Source: Tubiluchus corallicola (lineage: Eukaryota > Priapulida > Priapulimorpha > Priapulimorphida > Tubiluchidae). Taken from it: a DNA stretch of 64,000 bases. The notes beneath the pieces were generated by a model. That model saw only the letters and a list, made by a program, of their open reading frames with translations, was not told where the DNA came from and ran no database searches. Shown here one piece after another: positions 39,101 through 51,100 of the stretch (position 1 is the stretch's first letter; the number at the start of each line of letters is the position of its first letter). Made by a program: the position numbers and the translations under genes. Where the stretch lies: assembly GCA_030141605.1 (NCBI GenBank), contig JAQGDQ010000734.1, positions 1 through 64,000 on the forward strand, read 5' to 3'.

Positions 39101-42100
39101 CAGCTTTTCCCTATGCGTGGTCACGCATTCCTGTTGTTGACCATCTCTTCATTTATATCTTCAATTCCCACATGATCTTCACCGACTCTTCTTTTCAGGT
39201 GTCCATACCATCGCAATCTTGTGAGGCTTCCACTACTTTCACTGTTCCTCTGATATTATTATTTCTAATTTTATCTCTTCTTGTTATTCCCACCATCCAT
39301 CTCAACATCCTCATCTCCACCACACCCATTTTCTTCTCTTCGGTCTTCTTTAGAGAAGCTGCTTCCAGCCCATAGATTAGAGCGGGTCTGACCACTTCTT
39401 TGTGGACTTTTCCTTTAAGTCTCACCGACTCATTCATAGAAGGTTTTGGCACAGTTTTTACAGGTGGATGCCCTTCCTGACCCTAACCCTCCCTATTTAT
39501 CTGAACTTGGGACCGGCACTGAGTTGGGCTGGCTTGCCCCCCCCCCAGTGGCTAGGTTTTTTTTTCATTTGAGATCATTTATGAAATACATTTTTAGGAA
39601 GGAAAATGGCAGCAGACACATTGCACTTATATTTGCCATACAATACAATATTAAAATGGAGAGACACTACATTCATTAAAGAAAAACTAGCTTACATAAA
39701 ACAATTAAAATGGCAGTAGCGTAAAAACTTGCTGCTTGTTAGTCTGCTGTTGATTAAACCACGTCATAATTAAGATCATTCTAGATGCGGACTACTTTAT
39801 TTACGAACGAATATCTGTATACACGTAATCTATAATAATTATGTTTGAACAATTTGTAATTGTGACCACAAATTTTGGATAGGAGGACAACATAAGAAAT
39901 CATCAAATGACAAATCTACTAATTTATAGCATGTTAACAATTTTATAAACAATAAGATTAAGATGAAGAAGATAACCAACTTAAACAAAGACAAAACTTT
40001 TTGTTTCGCACACACTTCTGCAACATTTCAACCATAACCTAGTCATGATCACAGAGTATTACCAACTAAAGCTGTAATGTACAAAATTAATAATTAGGTT
40101 CAAAAACCCAATAATGAAGAGCAAACAAAATTTTACTATTCAAAAAATTGTTTTGTTTGCTTTTCATAATGTGGATTTTTGAAGCTGAACATTCATTTTC
40201 ATACATTATGTTTTCGTTTGGTAGAATTGCATAATCATGATGACATTATGGCTGAAACACTACAGATGACTGTGTTGAAATAAATATCCATGTCTTTGCT
40301 TAAGTGGGTGCTTGCTGTCATTTTCATCTCATAAATTCTTAATGTTTATTTACCAGAACCGTGCTATGTATTCTTGAGCTTCAGTTGGCTTGAAAATATA
40401 AGATTTGTTGCTGCTAGATTTTAATGTCCGAAAAATTGTTTGCTGTTTGATAACTTGAAGAGGATAATTAAATACTACGTTTTGTTCAGATCATGTGGAC
40501 CGTCGGAGCGGAGGCGGGTAATCTAGATACGCTGCCGGATTCCGTACGGGAGGACAAACGAGTGGCCTACGACGGAAAGGGCAACCTTTACTTCAGTTAC
40601 TTGATTGCGGAAGATATGATGGGAGGTCAAAGTTACGCGTGCACGCTGTACTCACGATGGTTGAATACGCTGAAGATTGGTTCTGCTCACCGATTAAGAG
40701 TTTCCAATGCAGGTTAGTATGTCAATTTATTTAAATTTTATGAAAGAATGTTAAATGATTTATCAGTTTATGAGAGTAGCATCTATCCTAAAGCAGTACT
40801 CTTACTTGTGAAATATATTAGTAAGTGATTGTAAATGTCTAAACATCTGTTTGTCGACTGCAGATAATAGCTTATTTGCTAGTGTTTCTGAGTTAGTGTA
40901 AGTTAACTAATTATTGTCGTAACATTTTTTGCTACAATGTTTTATTGCAATATGCTTTGGAAACCATTTTTATAGGAAGAATGATTAGTCGTATGTGCTT
41001 AATACTTAATTTTGTGATGAATTTTTTGTGTTATCAGGTTTTTTGCAAAATCGCTTTAGTCTTTTGCAATTTCTAGCAAAGCGTTTTAGTAGTAAATCTA
41101 TCCTAGTTTTATGGCTAAGAACTTTGGAAAGCCAGAGTCAACCACATGTGTAAAAGTTTGTTTGTCTATGGCCTGGAAGGCCAGAGTCAACCACATGTGT
41201 AAAAGTTTGTTTGTCTATGGCCAACTGTGGCTAAGAACTTTGGAAGGCCAGAGTCAGCCACATGTGTAAAAGTTTGTTTGTCTATGGCCAACTGTGGCTA
41301 AGAACTTTGGAAGGCCAGAGTCAGCCATATGTGTAAAAGTTTGTTTGTCTGTGGCCTGGAAGGCCAGAGTCAACCACATGTGTAAAAGTTTGTTTGTCTG
41401 TGGCCTGGAAGGCCAGAGTCAACCACATGTGTAAAAGTTTGTTTGTCTGTGGCCTGGAAGGCCAGAGTCAACCACATGTGTAAAAGTTTGTTTGTCTGTG
41501 GCCAACTGTGGCTAAGAACTTTGGAAGGCCAGAGTCAGCCATATGTGTAAAAGTTTGTTTGTCTGTGGCCAACTGTGGCTAAGAACTTTATAAGGCCAGA
41601 GTCATAGCTGCACAAGATAACATAGCTGCACAAGGTATATATACAGATATACAAATTTAGTTGTAAACTCCGTGAAGCGAAAAAACGATTTACTAAGCGT
41701 TTGTACACATGTGATAAACAAATATTGTACCTATATGATAATCACAGTGATGCGGTTATGTGTCCGCTAACAAAGCTATACTATTTAAATCACAAATCTA
41801 TGCATACAGTCGTAAATGAAATTTCCAATTGACATTAATTCTCCATCAAATAAATTTGCAATATTGCTATAATTTAACGCGTACAGTGATCTATAAAGTG
41901 CATTTTCATGGCACTCGCACAAAAAATGCTCATCTGTCTGAATTTCTCCACAAAGACATAGCCTGCGCTCGCGAGGTACATTTGCCCAACGACCTGTTTC
42001 TACAAGTTGGACATGCGATAGTATCCTGTGTCTTTGATTCAGCATGTACTTGTTTGCTCATGTTATTGTAACATATTAGAAATAGCTGATCATGTTGTTT

Positions 42101-45100
42101 GTTTTTTGTTTTCAGATGCCGAGATAAACGGACGGCGTCCGAGGATACACTACAAGGAGGAGAACGTGTTAGCATTGCGTGGAGGAAATGTTACTCTCAC
42201 CTGCATCTTCTCTGGATAGTAAGTAGGGCTTCATCTCGAAGCATTTCTTAGGTCACTGTGTAATGTTCCTTTTTTAAAGAAAGAATGTGAAATCAAAAAA
42301 CAGTAGAAAAGATTTCTTCTCGGCCAGGACTCGAACCCATGTCCTCGCATTCTTAAGAGACAGGCGTACGATCAACTGAATCGTTGTGACAAACTTTTCT
42401 GTCCTTGAGCCTTGCATTTGATCTTGCTGCTGCATTCACTACTTTTCTCCAGATGAAAATCACCCAGAAGCAGGTGATTCAGTGGTCGTCGATCCTTTTG
42501 CGAACCAGGCTTATTGTTGCATAACTTCAGCAGCCGAGCATTTACTGTGTTTCTTCCATCTATTCATTTTGCTTTTATTTCCTTATTAAATATATCCACA
42601 ATGATCATTACAGCATTGCACATGTTCTTAAATTCTTTTGTGTGCAATGCTGTAATGATCGTTGTGGATATATTTAATAAATAAATAAAATATCGATGAG
42701 TATTCCTATATAAGTGGCAAACTTGAACAGTTATGTAAACAATCACCGCACGAGAAAGTAAAAGATTCTTAATTATAATGATAAAAACATTTTAAAATTG
42801 TCCGGTCGCTAATGTTAATTTGGTAATTTCAGTCCGGCACCTGACGTGGAGTGGAGGCGGACGAGCGGCGAATTGCCCAGCGGTCGGCACACGATACGTC
42901 ATTTTGGACGTCAGTTGAGCTTGATCCACGTCCAGACCGATGACGCAGGGATGTATGAGTGCATCGGTGCAAACGGTCAAGGTTCACAGGCCGAGCGTAT
43001 TGTTCTCAATGTTGAATGTAAGAAATTTGCAGAAAAACTGTCTGTAAAACATAAACTTAATTTATGCTATCGTTGTATAGTAGTTTTCAGGCGTTTTGGC
43101 ATCTGCCTCCACTGACGTAACTGGTGGAGTTTATGACTTTTCTGCCTCCGCTGACGTAACTGGTGGAGTTTATGACTTTTCTGCCTCCGCTGACGTAACT
43201 GGTGGAGTTTACGACTTTTCTGCCTCCGCTGACGTAACTGGTGGAGTTTATGACTTTTCTGCCTCCACTGACGTAACTGGTGGAGTTTATGACTTTTCTG
43301 CCTCCGCTGACGTAACTGGTGGAGTTTATGACTTTTCTGCCTCCGCTGACGTAACTGGTGGAGTTTGTGACTTTTCTGCCTCCGCTGACGTAACTGGTGG
43401 AGTTTGTGACTTTTTTGCCTCCACTGATGTAACTGGTGGAGTTTGTGACTTTTCTGCCTCCACTGACGTAACTGGTGGAGTTTGTGACTTTTCTGCCTCC
43501 ACTGACGTAACTGGTGCAGTTTATGACTTTTCTGCCTCCACTGATGTAACTCTTGGAGTTTATGACTTTTCGTAATCACATTGTGGCTTTACATAAGCAT
43601 GCACTGCTAAAACTTATTCAAACTTCTGCAGCTTAGCTTAACGTTCATGCAAAAGTATCTTAAAATTATCCAACTAATTTTTTTGTAAGAACTTACTGTA
43701 CTTCTGACGGAAGTTGGCAGTGCACTATTTTCGTCAGCTAACGAGCAACGTGATTGGTGGAAGAATGGGTGTTCAAGCATGAAATGATCACAACGTTAAA
43801 GTGATTTTACCAACCAAATGAGGCGCTCATTACACTTTTATTACTAAATCCTTCTAACATATTTCGGGAACATTGAAATAAGCCTAACTTTGCATTTTGC
43901 TTTTTTATGGTTTTCCTATTTTTGAGTATCTGTGTGATAGTTATCAGATTCAAAGGCTTGGTGACATTATTACCTGGTGATGTGCAATACAGTGAAGGCA
44001 GCAGTTGTTCTGTACTTCGTTTTACTGATCTTACTGCCCTGTTTTAAATGTTCGTTTATCTAATTAGGCCATTATTCATGCGCAAAGTGCCGTTGAGCCA
44101 TTCGTCCATTATGTGCATTGTCCAATGTAGAAATATTCGTTTGTGTTATACTTTCCATTTTCTGTTTCTTTCTTTGGACATTTTTGTGTAGGGTGATTTA
44201 CAATCTTTTCATTATTCTATGTTTTATTGGTTAAAATTATAGTTCACACTTTGAGTTACATGCATCTAGCTTCATGTACGAGTGTGAATTTCTTTGGCTG
44301 ATAAGTCATATCGTATTTTATGGTTGGCATGTTTGTCCAGCTGACGAAAGACGCATGTTCAAACCCTAGCTTGAACTTACTTTTTCCTTATTTCATTCAC
44401 TGATTTGTTTCTCTTTTAGCTGCACCGTATTGGGTTGATGAGCCAGAGAACACCGTGGCTTCCGTCGGAGAGAGCCTAAGCATCAAGTGCGAGGCTTCCG
44501 GAAATCCGGAACCTTCTTATGAGTTTTTCAAGGATGGGAGACCCCTCAATGACAAAGGTTTGCATACATGTAGCTGTTGTAAAGTAGTGACCATTCTGTC
44601 CATTCGTAAGGTTTTATATAATGACCATTCGTAAGATTTGTATATAAGTATCATGACTTTTTTAGGCCAAAGGGGTTTTGAAAATTTCCACCTTGTCAAC
44701 AATTTATTTAACTCTTTAGTTCACTTCTGTGGTAAAAGTCTGATCTTTTTTCGTTTCTTAATTGACTGACTTTGGAGAATTTTCTGGAGTCTTCACTTTG
44801 CTTGCCCAACCCTGTTTTTTCCATGTTTTTGAAATGAGTCTGCATTTATGCAGCTCAATTGTAAAAGTTGAATGATTGAACCACGGAACAAAATTGCTGC
44901 AGATCTTGTAGTTATTCTTGTCACATGCCGATACTGTCAATTGTGGCATAGGCAAACGTATAATTGAATCATTTGTCAAGGTGTTTTTTTTGGTATGATG
45001 TGTAACGACGCCTTTTTTATGCACTTGCTCCCCTAATTTCAGAATCCGGCGACACCCTTGATGGTGTGTAAATGTTTAAAGTTTGTTTCGTGAAAAGCAA

Positions 45101-48100
45101 AATGTATTGGAAGACGATTTTTTGTCAAAAAACTTCTTACTTGCGACATAAAAACTTCTGTAGAGCTGAACTTTGGCAAGCCTGTTGTTGGGCTTAAAAT
45201 TACGAAGATAGCTTATTCTAGGATAAAACTAAGGCGTAGCAAAAGTACTTGTTTGACCTTGAGAAGGTCAGGTCTTTTTTTGAAATAACTTTGATTCTCA
45301 TGGGCGATGTGGTTAGTGTTAATATTGATGTGTATTAGAAGCACGTAACTATAGAATTTTGAATATTTAGTTGACTGCATCGCATTAATCGTATTGCAGC
45401 TGCCGGCGACTTCGACTCACGGATCATCATCCAGGGTCCGAAACGCAACGAACTCATCATCGCTGACCTGAAGAGAGATCTGGACACGGCCGTCTTTCAG
45501 TGCAAGGCCACGAACAAACACGGTTACATTTGGACGAACTTCTACGTCAATGTTCTTGGTAAGTTCTTCTAGTGTCGTTACTTTTCTGAGTTATTTTCTT
45601 CAGTTTTTCTTAACCCTTTCACTATGTAGTTGCTTTTTAACTGGGCCACTTTGACTTTTGCTCGATCTACAAGTGATTTTGCGTATGAACATGAACCATA
45701 CAGTGCACCATTGTGGAATGCGCCTGGCTTCAGATTCTGATTTCCTGCTTAGCCTTACTAGTTGCGAAGCAACCCCAACCCCCCCGGCCTTTTAAACTTT
45801 TCTACAATGTTTGCATGGGCGTAACATTGAAGTAAACAGACCTGGGTGACTGCGCTTAGTGCTGAGCTTGAGCAGTAATCTACCGCCTTCCGTACGGCAT
45901 TGTGCCGCCTTCTGTAGTGAAGTGGCTAAGCCTATGTAAGCTCTGTGTTGCACACCTACATTGTCAGCAGATTAATCAGATTATGTAATCAGATTGCATT
46001 AATAATACTGCCATATTTTTTCTGCTATTTAGCAGCTCTTTAATTTATCAATTTTATGAAGAAGAAAAACGATATACAATTCAAAATACATGATAATATT
46101 ATGCAATATGTATTCTTTCACAGTACAATGGGTTTTAATAAGTAGTTTTATAATAAGTAACTCTGCATGTTATAAAACACTGAAGCATATGTGATACCAA
46201 AAATAATTCTTTGCGAACAAAGGTTTTGAAGCTCATTTCACGAAAGTTTAGCTCACACTTTTTTCCTCATCACAGTATGCTGCTTAGCTTGTGATGCCAT
46301 CTTATTACATGTTATTGTCTTGTTACTAAAGTTACTTAAGAAACACAGTCCATTTATTATCACAAGTAGGCCAGCAAATTAGCCAAGCATCATTATTATA
46401 ATTAAAGTTTTACTTTGTTTTTACCCTGGCACATTTACCTGAGATGCTCAAGTGCCTCACCTGTAGAGGTGAGCTGAGTGTGAAACCATGGTTTTGTTTG
46501 TCATTATTACCTGAGATGCTCGATTGCCACACCTGTAGAGGTTGGCTGAGTGTGAAACCGTGGTTTCGTTTCTGTACGTGAATGTGCTGTAGACGTTAGC
46601 TGAGTGTGAAATCGTGGTTTTGTTTCTCTACATGAATGTGCTGTAGACGTTAGCTGAGTGTGAAACCGTGGTTTTGTTTCTGTATGTGAATGTGCTGTAG
46701 AAGTTAGCTGAGTGTGAAACCGTGGTTTTGTTTCTGTATGTGAATGTGCTGTAGACGTTAGCTGAGTGTGAAACCGTGGTTTTGTTTCTGTATGTTAATG
46801 TGCTGTAGACGTTAGCTGAGTGTGAAACCGTGGTTTTGTTTCTGTATGTGAATGTGCTGTAGGTGTTAGCTGAGTGTGAAACCGTGGTTTTGTTTCTGTA
46901 TGTGAATGTGCTGTAGACGTTAGCTGAGTGTGAAACCGTGGTTTTGTTTCTGTATGTTAATGTGCTGTAGACGTTAGCTGAGTGTGAAACCGTGGTTTTG
47001 TTTCTGTATGTTAATGTGCTGTAGATGTTAGCTGAGTGTGAAACCGTGGTTTTGTTTCTGTATGTGAATGTGCTGTAGACGTTAGCTGAGTGTGAACCCG
47101 TGGTTTTGTTTCTGTATGTTAATGTGCTGTAGACGTTAGCTGAGTGTGAAACCGTGGTTTTGTTTCTGTATGTGAATGTGCTGTAGGTGTTAGCTGAGTG
47201 TGAAACCGTGGTTTTGTTTCTGTATGTGAATGTGCTGTAGACGTTAGCTGAGTGTGAAACCGTGGTTTTGTTTCTGTACGTGAATGTGCCGTAGACGTTA
47301 GCTGAGTGTGAAACCGTGGTTTTGTTTCTGTATGTTAATGTGCCGTAGACGTTAGCTGAGTGTGAAACCGTGGTTTTGTTTCTGTACGTGAATGTGCCGT
47401 AGACGTTAGCTGAGTGTGAAACCGTGGTTTTGTCTCTGTACATGAATGTGCCGTAGATGTTAGCTGAGTGTGAAACCGTGGTTTTGGTTCTGTATGTTAA
47501 TGTGCTGTAGACGTTAGCTGAGTGTGAAACCGTGATTTTGTTTCTGTACGTGAATGTGCCGTAGACGTTAGCTGAGTGTGAAACCGTGGTTTTGTTTCTG
47601 TATGTGAATGTGCTGTAGGTGTTAGCTGAGTGTGAAACCGTGGTTTTGTTTCTGTATGTTAATGTGCCGTAGACGTTAGCTGAGTGTGAAACCGTGGTTT
47701 TGTTTCTGTACGTGAATGTGCTGTAGAAGTTAGCTGAGTGTGAAACCGTGGTTTTGTTTCTGTACGTGAATGTGCTGTAGACGTTAGCTGAGTGTGAAAC
47801 CGTGGTTTTGTTTCTGTATGTTAATGTGCTGTAGACGTTAGCTGAGTGTGAAACCATGGTTTTGTTTCTGTATGTGAATGTGCTGTAGACGTTAGCTGAG
47901 TGTGAAACCGTGGTTTTGTTTCTGTATGTGAATGTGCTGTAGACGTTATCTGAGTGTGAACTTGTGGTTTTGTTTCTGTATGTGAATGTGCTGTAGAAGT
48001 TAGCTGAGTGTGAAACCGTGGTTTTGTTTCTGTATGTGAATGTGCTGTAGACGTTAGCTGAGTGTGAAACCGTGGTTTTGTTTCTGTATGTGAATGTGCT

Positions 48101-51100
48101 GTAGACGTTAGCTGAGTGTGAAACCGTGGTTTTGTTTCTGTATGTTAATGTGCTGTAGACGTTAGCTGAGTGTGAAACCGTGGTTTTGTTTCTGTATGTG
48201 AATGTGCTGTAGGTGTTAGCTGAGTGTGAAACCGTGGTTTTGTTTCTGTATGTGAATGTGCTGTAGATGTTAGCTGAGTGTGAAACCGTGGTTTTGTTTC
48301 TGTATGTGAATGTGCTGTAGGTGTTAGCTGAGTGTGAAACCGTGGTTTTGTTTCTGTATGTGAATGTGCTGTAGGTGTTATCTGAGTGTGAAACCGTGGT
48401 TTTGTTTCTGTATGTGAATGTGCTGTAGGTGTTATCTGAGTGTGAAACCGTGGTTTTGTTTCTGTATGTTAATGTGCTGTAGACGTTAGCTGAGTGTGAA
48501 ACCGTGGTTTTGTTTCTGTATGTGAATGTGCTGTAGATGTTAGCTGAGTGTGAAACCGTGGTTTTGTTTCTGTATGTGAATGTGCTGTAGGTGTTAGCTG
48601 AGTGTGAAACCGTGGTTTTGTTTCTGTATGTGAATGTGCTGTAGGTGTTATCTGAGTGTGAAACCGTGGTTTTGTTTCTGTATGTTAATGTGCTGTAGAC
48701 GTTAGCTGAGTGTGAAACCGTGGTTTTGTTTCTGTATGTGAATGTGCTGTAGACGTTAGCTGAGTGTGAAACCATGGTTTTGTTTCTGTATGTTAATGTG
48801 CTGTAGACGTTAGCTGAGTGTGAAACCGTGGTTTTGTTTCTGTATGTGAATGTGCTGTAGACGTTATCTGAGTGTGAACCCAGAGTTTTGTTTGTCATTA
48901 TTTTAGTTTGCCAGCCATTTTATCAATCTATTTTGTTAAGAATTTATTCTTGTTTTTAGCCATTCCACCTAAATGGATGAAGAAACCAGAAAAAGTTTAT
49001 GAACTGATAAACAATAACAATGGAGAGTTACACTGTGAAACGTTTGGCATGCCAAAATCTAAAGTTGTCTGGTTTAAGGACAAGAAGAAACTGAACGATG
49101 AAAGTGATGACCGCCTGGAGGTAAGAAATTTTCTAGATAGAGTTTGTGAATTCAGGGATAATTTAGAAATTGTTTCTTCCTAAATTTTTGTTTGTTTAAT
49201 ACATGAAAGATCGGTTTTCTTTGTCTGTCTGTCTGTCTGTTTGCATCAGTTTGTTCCAAAGTTTTGTTTGATATTTGCAACTAGGGAAGAAGCTATTGAC
49301 ATCACAACATCTACTTGACTACAAAAGTTGAGCAGTACTAGGCTTGTTCAGTAAATAGACTGGGTAAACCCTTAGAATATCATAGTGTCTTTGGATATTT
49401 ACTTAATGGGGAGAACTGTACTTTGATAATAATAAAACTCCAATGCTGTACATGCATACATATGTCGCTGCTTCCTTCCGCTTCTTCGCGTTTGATAATT
49501 TGTCAACTTGTTTGACTTTTTCTACAGATTATGGAAAACGGGAACCTGCAAATCAATGGAGTCAAATTCTCGGATAGGGGTAATTACCTCTGTAACGCCT
49601 CTAACACCTTCGGCTCTGAAAATTCATCGACCAAAGTTATTGTGAGAAGTAAGTTGTCTTTTATTCATTAATTTTTTTTGTTTATTTTTGTCTATTTGTT
49701 CAAATAAGGACAAGATAAAGAATTTTATTTGATTTATTCATCAGTGCACTTCCTTACTCATTTAGTTATCTGTTTTTTTGTTCACCTCACCCATCTATTA
49801 ATTGACTCAAATATGTATTTATTTGTCTTTTCTTTCATTCATTCATGCATTTATTCATTCATTAATTCATTCATTCTTTCATTCATTCATTTATTTATCC
49901 ATGCATTCATTCTTTTATTCATTCATCCATTCATTCATTTATTCATTCATTCATTTATTCATTTATTTATCCATGCATTCATTCTTTTATTCATTCATCC
50001 GTTCATTCATTTATTCATTCATTCATTCATTTATTTATCCATGCATTCATTCTTTTATTCATTCATCCGTTCATTCATTTATTCATTCGTTCGTTCGTTC
50101 ATTTATTCATGCATTTTTCTTTTTCGTAATTCATATCATCATTTATATGTCAGTTTACTTACTATTTTACCTTTTTTGTTTTAATTTCATTTTCGTCATT
50201 TACTGATTAATTAGTCATACAGTTTCTCATCTTGTTTCTTTCTTTTTTAAACTAGTAAATATTTGTAACTCACGCGGTGTTATATTTAGCATTACGTAAA
50301 TTAATACTAAGTATGGCAGAATGTTTATCGAAACAAAATTTGTACCTATGACCCAAACTTTGAGCAATTTGCAATATGGATGAATAACAGTAATCTTGTA
50401 GTTGACTATCATTGTACATTGTAATACTCGTTTGCAGAGAAGACCGTATTTGAAGACGTTCCATACAAGCAACAGGCAGAGAAGGGAGAGAATGTAGAAT
50501 TCAAATGCAGCGCTAAGGGAGATCAGGCATCACGGATTATTGTTTGTAAGTTTTGCTTTCAGTCACTTGATGCTAAGCATGAGTACGTTTTAATGGTGGT
50601 AAGTAGGTAATTTGACCGGATAGTCCTTTTTGTTTGACCATTTGATTTTGGTAATTTGACAGGATAGTATTTTTGGTTTGACCATTTGATTTTGGTAATT
50701 TGACCGGATAGTCCTTTTTATTTGACCATTTGATTTTAGTAATTTGACCGGATAGTCCTTTTTGTTTGACCATTTGATTTTGGTAATTTGACTGGAGTCC
50801 TTTTTATTTGACCATTTGATTTTGGTAATCTGACCGGATAGTCCTGTTTGTTTGACCATTTGATTTTGGTAATTTGACCGCATAGTCCTATTCATTTGAC
50901 CATTTGATTTTGGTAATTTGACCGGATAGTCCTTTTTATTTGACCATTTGATTAACTAACTTGTAGAAAATGAAAGAGGTGCTTCTTTTCATATTATAGT
51001 CATTTTTTCCGGATGACTGACTAGGTCAATGAAGCTGGTGTTTGGTTTCAGAATTTTCATAAGTTAGTACTGAACTCATCAAGTTTAGTATTTGAATTTC

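Noticed and set aside
42300-42405. Functional tRNA gene
   Set aside because: B box is perfect but the remaining sequence does not fold into an acceptor stem and cloverleaf by eye; a tRNA-derived SINE is more likely.
46628-48898. 756-codon minus-strand open frame
   Set aside because: It is a pure read-through of a 54-bp tandem array; period 18 residues, no start context, no domain resemblance, and it lies in an intron of a gene on the other strand.
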